From: Flavobacterium fluviatile
Lineage (GTDB): Bacteria > Bacteroidota > Bacteroidia > Flavobacteriales > Flavobacteriaceae
Assembly (NCBI RefSeq): GCF_010645065.1
Contig: NZ_JAADZW010000013.1
Span: 62,001-126,000, forward strand
DNA length: 64,000 nt
Direction: 5' to 3'
A program made the position numbers and the translations under genes. Below the pieces are notes generated by a model. The model was not told where the DNA came from. It did no database searches and saw nothing but the letters and a program-made list of their open reading frames with translations. Each line of letters opens with the position of its first letter. Positions within the stretch are counted from its first letter, which is position 1. Shown piece after piece: positions 25,900 to 36,084 of the stretch.

Positions 25900-26607
25900 T
25901 TACATTTTCAAATAAAAATCCTTAGTGAGCTGAATGTACTCTGGCGTATAATTGTGTCTGGAAGTTTCGATGATTAATTCATCGATTTCAGTTGTAGGGT
26001 TTTCGTTTCTGCTAAAAGCTAATAAACTGCGTTTAATTTCTGAAGTCGGAGTTCCTTTTACGCGTGTAATTTTGGCTGGATATAATTCGGCTTCCTTTGC
26101 CAGTGTTATAAAGTTTTCTTCTTCTTTGAATGGAAGGATTACAGCAAATATTCCGTTTTCTGAAAGTAATAAACCGGCAGCTTCAACAAGCTCTTCAAAA
26201 GGCATTGCATCCTGAAAACGCGCTAAATCGCGTTGTTCGTTTTCTGTTTTATAATCTTCGGAGTAAAAAGGCGGGTTTGAAATAATCAAATCATATTCGT
26301 CTTCCGGCTCTTCAATAAATTCGTCCAATCCGGCATGAAAGCAAAAAAGACGATCTCCCCATGGTGAGTTTTCAAAATTTTCTACAGCTTGCTCGTAGGC
26401 ATCCTCATCAATTTCAAGAGCATCAATTTGTTCAGCATTTGTTCGCTGAGCCTGCATCAAAGCAATAATTCCGGTTCCTGCACCAATATCCAAAATGCTA
26501 AACGGATTGTGATTGATTGGAGCCCAGGCACCCAATAAAACCCCATCTGTTCCGACTTTCATGGCACAGCGATCTTGATTAACAGCAAATTGTTTGAACT
26601 GAAACAT
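25900..26607 (-). CDS. trmN6: tRNA1(Val) adenine-37 N6-methyltransferase (TrmN6/YfiC family)
   Basis: 235 aa from ATG 26607 (MFQFKQFAVNQDRCAMK). The longer frame would start in the low-complexity repeat and is rejected. SAM-binding ILDIGAGTGIIALM is at about 39-52, the acidic loop at DALEIDEDA, and the catalytic NPPF motif in LIISNPPFYSEDY. N-terminal CAMKVGTDGVLLGAW is diagnostic for this family, which methylates A37 of tRNA-Val. It is monocistronic, between the acd gene and a broken four-helix gene. Confidence 0.9.
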   Translation of the reverse strand: MFQFKQFAVNQDRCAMKVGTDGVLLGAWAPINHNPFSILDIGAGTGIIALMQAQRTNAEQIDALEIDEDAYEQAVENFENSPWGDRLFCFHAGLDEFIEEPEDEYDLIISNPPFYSEDYKTENEQRDLARFQDAMPFEELVEAAGLLLSENGIFAVILPFKEEENFITLAKEAELYPAKITRVKGTPTSEIKRSLLAFSRNENPTTEIDELIIETSRHNYTPEYIQLTKDFYLKM

Positions 26608-26611
26608 ATAA

Positions 26612-26696
26612 TAAAATTCCAAATTTTTAAATTCCAAATTCCAATCTTGGGAGAGAAATTCCAAAAGTGAAAATTCCAAATTCCAATTGGAGCGGA
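26612..26696. repeat. Low-complexity ATTCCAAATT direct repeats
   Basis: The phrase AATTCCAAATTCCAA recurs several times here and near 27215-27255. Function unknown; it is no gene. Confidence 0.6.
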
Positions 26697-26758
26697 TACT
26701 TTTTTGAGATGTAAAAGTAAGGTTAAAAATGGAATTTATTACTTAGAAGTTTTGGTAA

Positions 26759-27088
26759 TTATGACAGAAAGGATTTTCTTAATTCTTCGATTTCAAATAA
26801 AAAAGATTCTGAAAGTGTTTTTTGATCAGGATTTAAGTCATTTAATAATTGAAGCCAAAATTTAGATTCTTTAGCTTCTTTTCGGGCAATCTTTAATCTG
26901 AAAATTAAATCTTTATCGCCTAATTTTTCATTTGCTTCAATATAATTTGCTCCAATGGATCCTGAGGATCTTATTAATTGTTTTCCGTCTTCAATATTTG
27001 ATAGTTTTAGATAAAGTTCTAACATATATTCGACATTCTTTTGCAAACAAGAAAGTCCTTTCTTCTAAATCATAAGGTTTATTCATGG
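26759..27088 (-). pseudogene. Four-helix-bundle protein (S23/IVS-type), frameshifted
   Basis: The natural start ATG 27088 reads MNKPYDLEERTFLFAKECRI...VRTLSKTIKY and then stops. From about 26998 another frame continues SNIEDGKQLIRSSGSIGANYIEANEK and ends at 26759. Together they make a complete four-helix-bundle protein of the kind found in 23S rRNA intervening sequences and near restriction genes. Two bases (TC of an expected ISN codon set) seem missing at about 26994-27005. A sequencing error cannot be excluded. The role of intact relatives is not known. Confidence 0.78.
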
Positions 27089-27259
27089 TATAAATCCCAA
27101 AATTTTAAAATCCCAAATTCTAATAATTGGGCTTAAAAATAATGGAATTAATTAAAAAATAAGTTTTCTCTTTCAAATTTATTTTGAAAGAATTTTTATA
27201 TTGGAATTTTCCTTTTCAGGATTGGAATTTGGAATTTAAAAAAAATTGGAATTTAATTT

Positions 27260-27784
27260 TTAAAGGTACATCTCAATAAGTCCTTCAGGCAGATTCACAA
27301 TGACTTTTTTGTTTTCCCGGTCAATTTTTACTAGAAAGTGGTCAATCATTGGAACTAAAATTTCTACATTACCATTCAAAACTTCAAAAAGAGGTTGTGC
27401 AGAAGAATCATTAATTGAAGTAATTTTTCCGAAAACACCTAAACGCTGGTCTTCGATTTCAAAACCAATAACTTCGTGGAAGTAAAATTTGTTGCCAGTA
27501 AGCTTTGGCAACATTGTCAAAGGAAGATAAATAGCACTGCCTACTAAAGCATCTGCATCTTGTTCTGTATTTACATCTTCAAAACGAACTCTTAAGAAGT
27601 CGCCTTTATGTAAAGAACTGGTTTCAATAAAAAAAGGAATCAGATGTTTGTTTTGTTCAACAAACACTGATTCCAGATTTTCGTATAACTCAGGTTCGTC
27701 TGTGTCTAAATAGATCAGGACTTCACCTTTGAAACTAAATTTTTTAGCGATTTTACCTAAATAAAAACAATCTTCTTTACGCAT
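27260..27784 (-). CDS. rimM: 16S rRNA maturation factor RimM
   Basis: 174 aa from ATG 27784 (MRKEDCFYLGKIAKKFSFKG). A longer reading would overlap rpsP and has no RimM similarity. The N-terminal RimM barrel (about 1-85; LRVRFEDVNTEQDADALVGSAIYLP) and C-terminal PRC-type barrel (about 95-170; FYFHEVIGFEIEDQ...ILVPMIDHFLVKID) are both present. It assists 30S head assembly and binds S19. It starts 16 bp after the rpsP stop, the standard rpsP-rimM pairing. Confidence 0.95.
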   Translation of the reverse strand: MRKEDCFYLGKIAKKFSFKGEVLIYLDTDEPELYENLESVFVEQNKHLIPFFIETSSLHKGDFLRVRFEDVNTEQDADALVGSAIYLPLTMLPKLTGNKFYFHEVIGFEIEDQRLGVFGKITSINDSSAQPLFEVLNGNVEILVPMIDHFLVKIDRENKKVIVNLPEGLIEMYL

Positions 27785-27800
27785 TACCGCCAAGTAAAAA

Positions 27801-28376
27801 TTATGCTTCAGTTGTTTCGTTATTCTCTTCAGCAGCAGCCTCTTCAGTAGATGCTTCAACTTCAGTAACTTCTTCAGTAGCTTCTGGAGCCTCTGCAGCA
27901 GTTGCGGCAGCGATAGCATCAGCTTCAGCCTGAGCTGCAGCAGCTAAACGCTTAGCGTTAACTTCTTGTTCTGCTTTTAGAGCTTTTGCTTTAACATCAG
28001 CTTGCGCTTTAGATAAACCATCTTTTTTAGCATCAACTTTTCCAGCTTTTGCCTCTAACCAGGCTGCTAATTTAGCGTCTGCCTGCTCCTGAGATAAAGC
28101 ACCTTTACGAACTCCTCCATCAAGGTGGTGTTTCAATAAAGCACCTTTGTAAGAAAGGATAGCTCTGGCAGTATCAGTTGGCTGTGCACCATTGTGTAGC
28201 CATTTAACTGCGCTGTCAAGGTTTAACTCAACAGTTGCCGGGTTAGTGTTTGGATTGTAAGTACCGATTTTCTCTAAGTATCTACCATCTCTTTTTGAGC
28301 GTGCATCTGCAGCTACTACCCAGTAAAAAGGTTTTCCTTTTTTACCGTGTCTTTGTAATCTAATTTTTACTGACAT
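27801..28376 (-). CDS. rpsP: 30S ribosomal protein S16 with Ala/Glu-rich extension
   Basis: 191 aa. The S16 core is at about 1-85 (KIRLQRHGKKGKPFYWVVAA, DGRYLEKIGTYNP, AVKWLHNGAQPTDTARAIL). The following roughly 105 residues are an Ala, Lys and Glu-rich low-complexity tail, a known feature of Bacteroidota S16 and absent from E. coli S16 (82 aa). Operon with rimM. The promoter element TATCTTTG lies at 28426-28433 on the minus strand. Confidence 0.97.
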   Translation of the reverse strand: MSVKIRLQRHGKKGKPFYWVVAADARSKRDGRYLEKIGTYNPNTNPATVELNLDSAVKWLHNGAQPTDTARAILSYKGALLKHHLDGGVRKGALSQEQADAKLAAWLEAKAGKVDAKKDGLSKAQADVKAKALKAEQEVNAKRLAAAAQAEADAIAAATAAEAPEATEEVTEVEASTEEAAAEENNETTEA

Positions 28377-28425
28377 AATCTAATGATTAAATTTTGAGGT
28401 ACTCGACCTCTGTTAATTAAGGGCG

Positions 28426-28433
28426 CAAAGATA
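28426..28433 (-). promoter_or_regulatory. Predicted -7 element of rpsP-rimM
   Basis: TATCTTTG on the minus strand, fits TAnnTTTG, about 50 bp before the ATG. Confidence 0.45.
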
Positions 28434-28586
28434 TAATTTTTTTCTGAAATGTTTGTTTAAAAACGGATTAAATATAAACGGATTAAAATTCAGGTGTTTT
28501 TTGTTGTTTTTCTCTGATTCCAGATTTAAAAATCAAAATAAAAACATAAATAAACTAATATATAGTAAATTAGAGAAAAATAAGAC

Positions 28587-28594
28587 TACATTTG
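28587..28594 (+). promoter_or_regulatory. Predicted -7 element of the RRM gene
   Basis: TACATTTG, 25 bp before the start codon at 28619. Confidence 0.45.
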
Positions 28595-28618
28595 TTACAT
28601 TATTATAAATAAGTACAT

Positions 28619-28966
28619 ATGAACATTTTTGTGGGAAGCCTTCCATTCAGTATTGAGGAAGCAGATTTAAGAGAGTCTTTCGAGGCTTACGGACCAGTAG
28701 ATTCAGTTAAGATTATTACTGATAAATTTACCGGAAGAAGCAAAGGATTTGGTTTTGTTGAGATGCCAAACGACAGCGAAGCTCAAAAAGCAATTGATGA
28801 ATTGAACGGAGCAACTGTTCAGGGTCGTGCAATTGTAGTTAATAAATCTGAGCCAAAGCCTGAAGGTGAAAGAAGAAGCTTCAATAACAACCGTGGAGGT
28901 GATTCTCGCGGAGGTTACGGAAACAGCCGTGGTGGAAATGACCGTGGTGGTAGAGGAGGATATTAA
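28619..28966 (+). CDS. Glycine-rich RRM RNA-binding protein
   Basis: 115 aa. A single RNA-recognition motif (1-80) has RNP2 IFVGSLPF at the N-terminus and RNP1 KGFGFVEM near residue 42. An Arg/Gly-rich disordered tail (NNRGGDSRGGYGNSRGG) follows. Small RRM proteins of this type in bacteria act as RNA chaperones, often cold-induced; that this one is cold-induced is inference. Own promoter and a strong terminator (28986-29018), so a single-gene unit. Confidence 0.93.
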   Translation: MNIFVGSLPFSIEEADLRESFEAYGPVDSVKIITDKFTGRSKGFGFVEMPNDSEAQKAIDELNGATVQGRAIVVNKSEPKPEGERRSFNNNRGGDSRGGYGNSRGGNDRGGRGGY

Positions 28967-28985
28967 TATTTTTTTCTAAATATAT

Positions 28986-29018
28986 AAAAGGGATCAACCA
29001 AAGTTGATCCCTTTTTTT
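28986..29018 (+). terminator. Rho-independent terminator of the RRM gene
   Basis: 13-bp perfect stem AAAAGGGATCAAC / GTTGATCCCTTTT, loop CAAA, then T run. Confidence 0.88.
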
Positions 29019-29124
29019 ATGTTGTTTTTGTTTCAGTTTCCAAGTTTCAGGTTTTTCCAACTTGAAACTTGAAACGAATAAAACCTGACCCGAGGCTTTA
29101 GCCGAACGGACGAAGCAAACAAAA

Positions 29125-30180
29125 TTATATGTTGGCAGCTAACCAGTCTCCAACTTCTTTGGTACCGTATGCTTTGCCTCCGTTCGCTAGATCTTCAGTA
29201 ACAACTCCTGCTTCTAAAGCTTTATTTACAGCATCTCTCATTGCTTTTCCTTCTTCCATCAATCCGAAGTTTTCGAACATCATAGCAGCAGATAAAACTG
29301 TAGCCATTGGGTTTGCAATGTTTAATCCTGTCGCTTGTGGGTAAGAACCGTGAATAGGTTCAAACAATGATACTTCAGCTCCCATAGAGGCAGAAGGCAT
29401 TAATCCCATTGAACCGGAAATGACAGAAGCTTCATCCGTTAAGATATCTCCAAATAAGTTCTCCGTAATTAATACATCATAAGAGTTTGGCCATTGTACC
29501 AAACGCATGGCAACAGCATCCACAAATTCGTAGCTTACTTCAACTTCTGGATAGTCTTTTTCCATAGCCTGAACTGTTTCTCTCCATAAACGTGAAGTTT
29601 CCAAAACATTTGCTTTGTCAACGCAGCATAATTTTTTAGAACGGGTCATGGCTAATTCGAAACCTTTTTTAGCTAAACGCTGTACTTCAGCTCTGGTGTA
29701 AACACAGTTGTCAAAAGCAGTATCGCCATTGTCTTTTCTTCCTTTTTCACCAAAGTAAATCCCGCCTGTTAATTCTCTTAAGAAAACTAAGTCGGTTCCT
29801 TCAATTCTTTCTCTTTTTAATGGAGATTTATCCAATAAAGAAGGGAATGTAAAAGTTGGTCTTACGTTTGCAAACAAACCTAAGGCCTTACGCATTTTTA
29901 ACAAACCCTGCTCAGGTCTTACCGGTGCAGAAGGATCGTTATCGTATTTAGGGTGGCCAATCGCTCCAAAAAGAACTGCATCAGCATTTTTACAAATTTC
30001 GTGTGTTGCATCAGGATAAGGCTCACCTACTGCGTCAATTGCAGCAGCACCGGTCAAAGCTGGTTTCCATGTAATTTCATGTCCAAATTTTTTTGCAACA
30101 GCATCTGATACTTTTACTGCCTGATCAATTACTTCTGGTCCGATTCCGTCTCCGGCTAAAAGGGCTATGTTAAATTTCAT
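29125..30180 (-). CDS. leuB: 3-isopropylmalate dehydrogenase
   Basis: 351 aa. NAD-dependent oxidative decarboxylation of 3-isopropylmalate in leucine synthesis. Motifs: [15 protein letters not shown] (N-terminal), [35 protein letters not shown], the metal/substrate aspartates in [10 protein letters not shown] and [19 protein letters not shown], and [19 protein letters not shown]. Last gene of the leuC-leuD-leuA/cimA-leuB run, 42 bp after the preceding stop. Confidence 0.96.
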   Translation of the reverse strand: MKFNIALLAGDGIGPEVIDQAVKVSDAVAKKFGHEITWKPALTGAAAIDAVGEPYPDATHEICKNADAVLFGAIGHPKYDNDPSAPVRPEQGLLKMRKALGLFANVRPTFTFPSLLDKSPLKRERIEGTDLVFLRELTGGIYFGEKGRKDNGDTAFDNCVYTRAEVQRLAKKGFELAMTRSKKLCCVDKANVLETSRLWRETVQAMEKDYPEVEVSYEFVDAVAMRLVQWPNSYDVLITENLFGDILTDEASVISGSMGLMPSASMGAEVSLFEPIHGSYPQATGLNIANPMATVLSAAMMFENFGLMEEGKAMRDAVNKALEAGVVTEDLANGGKAYGTKEVGDWLAANI

Positions 30181-30222
30181 TTTATTGATATTATGGGTTT
30201 ATTTACTATTTCGATTATTTTT

Positions 30223-31746
30223 TTACTTGGTAATTACATTCAGCATTTTTTGAGTTGCAATAATTGCAGCAACTGTCTGATCCGAATCTAATCCGCGGGT
30301 TTTGAATTCTTTTCCGTTATTTACCCAGGTGATGATAGTTTCGCATAAAGCGTCAGAACTACTTCCGGGAGGGATTCTTACCGCATAGTCAATCAATTTC
30401 GGAAGTGTTAGTTTTTTACTTTTGTAAATTTTGGTTAAAGCATTCATGAACGCATCAAACTGACCGTCTCCCTGAGCATTTTCTTCAATGATTTCACCAT
30501 CAATTTTTAAGCACAAAGTAGTCGAAGGGCGCATCCCTTTAGAATGAACCAATATATAGGATTCGATTGTGATTTTTTCTTCGTAAGTATGACTGTCCAG
30601 AACATCTGAAATGATGTATGGTAAATCTTCCTTTGTTACGGTTTCTTTTTTGTCACCCAATTCGATAATTCTCTGGGTAACCAATTTCAAATCTTCGTTG
30701 TTTAGTTTTAAACCTAATTCCTGAAGATTTTTTTCGATATTGGCTTTACCAGAAGTTTTTCCAAGGGCGTATTTTCTTTTTCTTCCAAAGCGCTCCGGAA
30801 GCAAATCATTAAAATATAAATTGTTTTTGTTGTCACCATCGGCGTGTATTCCGGCAGTTTGTGTAAAAACATTATCACCTACAATTGGTTTGTTGGCAGG
30901 AATTCTGTAGCCGGTGAAAGTCTCAACCAATTTGCTGACAGTATATAAAGATGTCTCTTTGATATTAATGCTAACTTCCGGCAGGTAATCATTGATTACG
31001 GCAACAGTGCTTTCAAGAGGTGCATTTCCGGCACGTTCTCCCATTCCGTTTACGGTTACGTGAAGCCCGTTGATACCGGCTTTTATCGCTTCCATTACAT
31101 TGGCAACACTTAAATCGTAATCGTTATGGGCATGGAAATCAAAATGTATCTGTGGATATTTTACTTTTATTTTAGAAATAAATTCAAATGCCAGAGAAGG
31201 AATCAATACACCTAAAGTATCAGGAAGCAATACTCTTTTAACTGGCTGTGTCGCTAAGAAATCTAAAAACTGAAAAACATATTCAGGAGAATTTCGCATT
31301 CCGTTGCTCCAGTCTTCCAGATAAACATTGGTTTCAATATTGTTTTCTTTGGCTAAAGCAATAATTTGGGCAATTTCAGAAAAATGCTGTTCCGGAGTTT
31401 TCTTCAGTTGATGCGTTAAGTGATTCATAGAACCTTTGGTCAATAAATTCTGCACTTTGGCACCGGCTTTTTTCATCCAGTCGATTGAAACACCTCCGTC
31501 AACAAACGTCAGGACTTCGATGCTGTCGATATATCCTTTTTCTTCAGCCCATGAAGTAATGCCTTTTACAGCCTGAAATTCGCCTTCACTAACGCGTGCA
31601 GAAGCTATTTCGATTCTGTCAATATTTAATTCTTCCAACAATAATTGTGCAATGGTCAGCTTTTCTGCAGCAGAAAAAGATACTCCTGAGGTTTGTTCAC
31701 CATCACGGAGCGTAGTATCCATTATTTCAATTTTTCTTTTTTCCAT
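30223..31746 (-). CDS. leuA: 2-isopropylmalate / citramalate synthase family protein
   Basis: 507 aa. HMGL-like TIM barrel: MDTTLRDGEQTSGVSFSAA (metal/catalytic Arg-Asp), HFDFHAHNDYDLSVAN (metal His pair), VNGMGERAGNAPLE and TQTAGIHADGDNK. The C-terminal LeuA regulatory domain is at about 385-500. It would condense acetyl-CoA with a 2-oxoacid. Context (between leuD and leuB) argues for the leucine pathway. The sequence type (EIASARVSEGEF, 507 aa) is also close to (R)-citramalate synthases that start isoleucine synthesis, so the 2-oxoacid used is uncertain. No second leuA is in the window. Confidence 0.85.
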   Translation of the reverse strand: MEKRKIEIMDTTLRDGEQTSGVSFSAAEKLTIAQLLLEELNIDRIEIASARVSEGEFQAVKGITSWAEEKGYIDSIEVLTFVDGGVSIDWMKKAGAKVQNLLTKGSMNHLTHQLKKTPEQHFSEIAQIIALAKENNIETNVYLEDWSNGMRNSPEYVFQFLDFLATQPVKRVLLPDTLGVLIPSLAFEFISKIKVKYPQIHFDFHAHNDYDLSVANVMEAIKAGINGLHVTVNGMGERAGNAPLESTVAVINDYLPEVSINIKETSLYTVSKLVETFTGYRIPANKPIVGDNVFTQTAGIHADGDNKNNLYFNDLLPERFGRKRKYALGKTSGKANIEKNLQELGLKLNNEDLKLVTQRIIELGDKKETVTKEDLPYIISDVLDSHTYEEKITIESYILVHSKGMRPSTTLCLKIDGEIIEENAQGDGQFDAFMNALTKIYKSKKLTLPKLIDYAVRIPPGSSSDALCETIITWVNNGKEFKTRGLDSDQTVAAIIATQKMLNVITK

Positions 31747-31871
31747 TAAATATAAGATGACTTTTGTATGATTTGATAATTATCGAATCGATTTGGTAAA
31801 ATTGTAAAAAGCAGTTACGAAGTCCAACTGTAGAGTTGAAACTTGCGTAACTGCGTTTGAGTTGGTTGTGT

Positions 31872-32468
31872 TTAGTAAGGAAGCTTGTCAGCAAAAGCCT
31901 TAATGTCTTCCTTAATATTTTGTAAATAATCAATATCGTCAAAACCATTCATCAGGTTATTTTTTTTGTAACCGTTGATGGCGAATGATTCCTGCTCACC
32001 TGTTGACAATAAAGTAATAGTCTGAGCCGGAAGATTGATTTCTAATTCTGTTTTTGGATCAGCTTCAATTGCTTTGAAAATATTTTCCAGGAACTCAGGG
32101 CTGATTTGTACGGGTAAAACACCAATATTCAAACAGTTTCCTTTGAATATATCCGCAAAGAAAGAAGAAACTACAGCACGGAATCCGTAATCGTAAACCG
32201 CCCAAGCAGCGTGCTCTCTTGAAGATCCTGAACCGAAGTTTTTTCCTCCAACAAGGATCTTTCCGCTGTAAGTTGAATCGTTTAAAACGAAATCTGCTTT
32301 TGGAGTATCATCTCCATTATATCTCCAGTCTCTGAAAAGGTTGTCTCCAAAACCTTCACGTTTTGTAGCTTTTAAGAAACGGGCCGGGATAATCTGATCT
32401 GTATCTACGTTCTCGATTGGCAGTGGCACTGCACTGCTCGTAAGTATATTAAATTTATCGTATGCCAT
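31872..32468 (-). CDS. leuD: 3-isopropylmalate dehydratase small subunit
   Basis: 198 aa. Swivel domain of isopropylmalate isomerase; pairs with LeuC. Seen: [25 protein letters not shown] (substrate-specificity loop), and [15 protein letters not shown]. It is 113 bp downstream of leuC, same strand, with AT-rich spacer containing repeated TTTTAGATT. Confidence 0.96.
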   Translation of the reverse strand: MAYDKFNILTSSAVPLPIENVDTDQIIPARFLKATKREGFGDNLFRDWRYNGDDTPKADFVLNDSTYSGKILVGGKNFGSGSSREHAAWAVYDYGFRAVVSSFFADIFKGNCLNIGVLPVQISPEFLENIFKAIEADPKTELEINLPAQTITLLSTGEQESFAINGYKKNNLMNGFDDIDYLQNIKEDIKAFADKLPY

Positions 32469-32581
32469 TTTAATTTTAGATTTTTTAATTTTAGATTTTA
32501 GATTTTCTGAAAAAGAGAATCTATTTTAAATCCAAAAGCAATTTTATTGAATTTTTGAAATTGTTATTGCACTGTCATTTA

Positions 32582-33976
32582 CTAGAACAGCTCTCTTGGA
32601 TCTGTTAGTTTTCCTGTAACTGCTGCTGCTGCTGCCATAATTGGGCTTGCTAACAAAGTTCTTGAACCAGGACCCTGACGACCTTCAAAGTTTCTGTTTG
32701 ATGTACTTACAGCGTATTTTCCAGCAGGAACTTTATCATCGTTCATTGCTAAACACGCTGAACATCCAGGCTGACGTAATACGAAACCAGCTTCTGTCAA
32801 AATATCCAATAAACCTTCTTCTTTAATCTGAGCTTCAACAACGTGAGAACCAGGAACTAACCAGGCAGTAACATTATCTGCTTTTTTTCTTCCTTTTACA
32901 ATTTCAGCAAAAGCCCTAAAATCTTCAATACGTCCGTTTGTACAGCTTCCTAAGAAAACATAATCAATTGGTTTTCCAATCATTACATCATCTTCATTGA
33001 AGCCCATGTAAGCTAAAGATTTTTTGTAAGTTTCCTCACCGCCTTCAACTTCTTTGGCATTCGGGATATGTTTTGTAATACCAATTCCCATTCCTGGGTT
33101 AGTACCGTAAGTAATCATTGGTTCGATGTCAGCAGCGTTGATGTTTAATTCAGCATCAAAAACCGCATCAGCATCTGTTTTAAGTGTTTTCCAGTATTCA
33201 ACAGCTTTAGTCCAGGCCTCTCCTTTTGGAGCGTAAAGTCTTCCTTCTAAGAAATCGAAAGTAGTCTGGTCAGGAGCAATCATTCCCCCACGGGCACCCA
33301 TTTCGATACTTAAGTTACAAACTGTCATACGGCCTTCCATAGTCATGTTTTCGAAAACATCACCAGCATACTCAACAAAATAACCTGTTCCTCCGGAAGT
33401 AGTTAATTGCGCAATAATATAAAGTGCAACGTCTTTTGGTCCAACACCTTTACTTAGCTGACCATTTACGTTGATACGCATTTTCTTTGGTTTTGGCTGC
33501 ATAATACATTGGGTAGAAAGTACCATTTCAACCTCAGATGTTCCGATACCAAAAGCAATCGCTCCAAAAGCACCGTGAGTAGACGTATGCGAATCCCCGC
33601 ATACAATAGTAGCACCCGGCAAAGTAATTCCGTTTTCAGGGCCTACTACGTGTACAATTCCATTTTTTTGGTGACCTAATCCCCAGTGCGAAATTCCGTA
33701 TTCATTCGCATTGTCTTCAAGCGCTTTCAGCTGGTTTGCTGATAAAGCATCCGCTACCGGCAGATGTTGGTTTATGGTTGGGGTATTGTGGTCGGCAGTT
33801 GCAAAAGTACGCTCGGGATACAATACATTAACGCCTCTTGACTTTAATCCTAAAAAAGCAACAGGACTAGTAACTTCATGAATGAAATGGCGATCAATAA
33901 AAAACACATCTGGTCCATCTTCAATTTTACGCACAACATGTGAATCCCATACTTTGTCAAATAATGTCTTACTCAT
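32582..33976 (-). CDS. leuC: 3-isopropylmalate dehydratase large subunit
   Basis: 464 aa. Aconitase-type enzyme converting 2- to 3-isopropylmalate with LeuD. Motifs: [39 protein letters not shown], and the three [4Fe-4S] cysteines in FLGSCTNGR (one) and [10 protein letters not shown] (two). First gene of the leu operon; promoter at 34040-34069. Confidence 0.97.
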   Translation of the reverse strand: MSKTLFDKVWDSHVVRKIEDGPDVFFIDRHFIHEVTSPVAFLGLKSRGVNVLYPERTFATADHNTPTINQHLPVADALSANQLKALEDNANEYGISHWGLGHQKNGIVHVVGPENGITLPGATIVCGDSHTSTHGAFGAIAFGIGTSEVEMVLSTQCIMQPKPKKMRINVNGQLSKGVGPKDVALYIIAQLTTSGGTGYFVEYAGDVFENMTMEGRMTVCNLSIEMGARGGMIAPDQTTFDFLEGRLYAPKGEAWTKAVEYWKTLKTDADAVFDAELNINAADIEPMITYGTNPGMGIGITKHIPNAKEVEGGEETYKKSLAYMGFNEDDVMIGKPIDYVFLGSCTNGRIEDFRAFAEIVKGRKKADNVTAWLVPGSHVVEAQIKEEGLLDILTEAGFVLRQPGCSACLAMNDDKVPAGKYAVSTSNRNFEGRQGPGSRTLLASPIMAAAAAVTGKLTDPRELF

Positions 33977-34039
33977 TTTTTATTTTTTTTAATTGTAATT
34001 TATATAATCACAGCAATTCCTGTTCATATAATAGCAAAA

Positions 34040-34069
34040 CAAAAGTAAAAAAAGATACAAAGTCGTCAA
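34040..34069 (-). promoter_or_regulatory. Predicted promoter of the leu operon
   Basis: TTGAC (34065-34069) and TACTTTTG (34040-34047) on the minus strand, 17 nt apart. It puts the transcript start about 55 bp before leuC. No leader peptide rich in Leu was found. Confidence 0.5.
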
Positions 34070-34506
34070 TTTCAATATTTCATTATATACGATACCCAAA
34101 CTAAAAATACAAATTGCTGACAGGCTTTTATGCGTTCAGTTTTGATGGAAGTATGAAAAGAAATGCGATTTTAAATTCCTTTTTCTGCTTAAATTTTAAC
34201 CCACTCGTTTTAATTTTAATAGTTTGCAAATTTATTTCAAAAACACAACAAAATAGTGTGTTTAATTTGAAAAAATGTAACAAAACGAATAAAAATAGTA
34301 ATAATTGGTAGTTTTAATTTCTTTTCAGCAGGCCTTGATTTTTAATTTTAGGAAGTTTTTTGACTTGTTTTTTTGTTGTTATTTAGATTCATTAAAGCAT
34401 TGAAATACTACGACATCCAAGAAGTGTATTTTTATGAATTTTTATGAATTTTAAGAGAAAAACTGATGAATAAATAAGAATGTGTTTTCGAAAAACTTAT
34501 CTGTTT
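34070..34506. other. AT-rich intergenic stretch without recognised gene
   Basis: A 65-codon plus-strand reading frame (34114-34311) exists but has no ribosome site or family text. No hairpin, repeat or tRNA was seen. Confidence 0.5.
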
Positions 34507-35280
34507 CTAGAGATAGATATAATGCATTCCATAATCCATTCGGTAAACTTTAATTTCAATCTTGTTTCCGTGATATTCAACTTGATAAACTCTTTTGTTT
34601 TCTTGGTCAAAAAAGCAGTTTGTATCTAAATAAGCTTGCCACTGACGCTTCATTAATTCATAATTTTTACGAAGCCTTACCTTCGCTGAATCGATATTTT
34701 CATCAGGAATATCATAACTTCCTCTCAAAATTTTATAAATCATTACACTATCTTTTTCACTAATATTTTTACTGCTTAATGCAGCATTTAATGTCTCATA
34801 GATTAGTATTGATCTTTTAAATGATTTTCTTCGGTCGCTGTTCTTGATTAACGAGTCTATCGCAATATTAAATTCCTTAGAAAAGGTCGTACTGATTTTT
34901 GGAACTTTTGGTATTGGTTTATCAAAAGGAAATTGCCAATAATCTCTATATTTATTATTAAAAAGAGGTAATGCATATACTTCTTTTTTATTGTTGATAA
35001 AAACCAAAATATGGTTTCTGTTTTTATACCCTTCTTCTTGGGAGTATAACCGGATCTCAAAATTGAATTTCCCTTCTCGAACGCTTCGATTAAATTTAAA
35101 TTCGCGACCTTTATCTGATTTTTTATCAGCGGTAAGCTGAGGATATTTTTCGATTAAATCTTGAATCGAATTGTTGATTTTAGTATCGATACTTTGATTG
35201 CAACTAACGCCAACAAAAAGGATTATAAAAAATAAAAAAGGATATCGCAGTCTAGTGTCTTTTGCATTTTTTTTCAGCAT
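34507..35280 (-). CDS. Lipoprotein of unknown function
   Basis: 257 aa, no family recognised. Lipobox VGVS-C27, preceded by a basic N-terminus (KKNAKDTRLR). The mature part has beta-rich text (REGKFNFEIRLYSQEEGYK, HILVFINNKKEVYALPLF) and a helical stretch (about 170-220). It is downstream of a second small lipoprotein gene (40 bp apart), probably one unit. Composition matches the surroundings. Confidence 0.75.
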   Translation of the reverse strand: MLKKNAKDTRLRYPFLFFIILFVGVSCNQSIDTKINNSIQDLIEKYPQLTADKKSDKGREFKFNRSVREGKFNFEIRLYSQEEGYKNRNHILVFINNKKEVYALPLFNNKYRDYWQFPFDKPIPKVPKISTTFSKEFNIAIDSLIKNSDRRKSFKRSILIYETLNAALSSKNISEKDSVMIYKILRGSYDIPDENIDSAKVRLRKNYELMKRQWQAYLDTNCFFDQENKRVYQVEYHGNKIEIKVYRMDYGMHYIYL

Positions 35281-35320
35281 CTTTTGAATTGATTTTATTT
35301 ACGGAATGAAACCTTAAATT

Positions 35321-35791
35321 TTATTTATTTGATTTATATTTTTCAGGATTGTAAAGTCTTTTTTCTTCATAATCGTTCGGGTATTGTTTAAAATCACTTT
35401 CTTTTTCTTTTATTAAAAACAGATAATTCTGATAGGGCTTTTCTTTCGTTGAATAAGTAAGTACAATTGCTTTGTCGTTGTAACTTACAACATCATAAGC
35501 AAAGCCACCCCAAGTCATAATGCTATCTTCAGAAACCGACCATTTGAGAGGTTCGTTTGGGTAATATGGATCTTCAGGCCTATTATTAAATTTTCCGTCT
35601 TCATCAATAGTAAAAATGTAAGACAATTGATCATCTTCAAACTTATAATAACCAAAACGGGTCTCGTTTTCATAATTATAATAATAGCGCCAATATTCAT
35701 CTGATCTTGTTCCCAGTGCTTTTTCAATAGGATTTTTTCTGGAACAACCACTCAAAAGCAGTATGAGGAAAAAGAAAAAATAAGTTTTCAT
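35321..35791 (-). CDS. Small lipoprotein of unknown function
   Basis: 156 aa. Lipobox LLSG-C16, then RKNPIEKALG. The mature part is Tyr-rich with beta strands (YWRYYYNYENETRFGYYKFED, KEKPYQNYLFLIKEK), reminiscent of lipocalin- or META-like small domains but not assignable. First gene of a pair with the lipoprotein at 34507. Confidence 0.75.
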   Translation of the reverse strand: MKTYFFFFLILLLSGCSRKNPIEKALGTRSDEYWRYYYNYENETRFGYYKFEDDQLSYIFTIDEDGKFNNRPEDPYYPNEPLKWSVSEDSIMTWGGFAYDVVSYNDKAIVLTYSTKEKPYQNYLFLIKEKESDFKQYPNDYEEKRLYNPEKYKSNK

Positions 35792-36084
35792 AGCATTTTG
35801 ATTAAAATTTAGGTTCTGAATTCAAGCAAGTCCTTTTGTATTTAACTTGAAATTATTTTTTCATACAATTTAGACTATTAAAACCTTTAAATTTAATACT
35901 ATTTTGTCAAAAACGATTTGTTTTTGTTAACAACTTTGGTTTCGTTATTTCTCCAAAAAAAGCGTAAATTTGAATTCTTTCCATTTTTCATTTCGTATTT
36001 TGTTATGTTTCATGTTGTCAACGTTTTGCAATATGAATACTTTGGAATTTGGGATTCTAAAACTTGACTTTTCTATAAAAATAT

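Noticed and set aside
27785..27919. 45-residue Leu/Lys-rich extension of RimM
   Set aside because: It is the out-of-frame reading of the repetitive rpsP tail; RimM proteins start at MRKEDC-like text.
34114..34311. 65-codon plus-strand frame in the leu upstream gap
   Set aside because: No ribosome site, promoter or recognisable protein text; ordinary AT-rich DNA.
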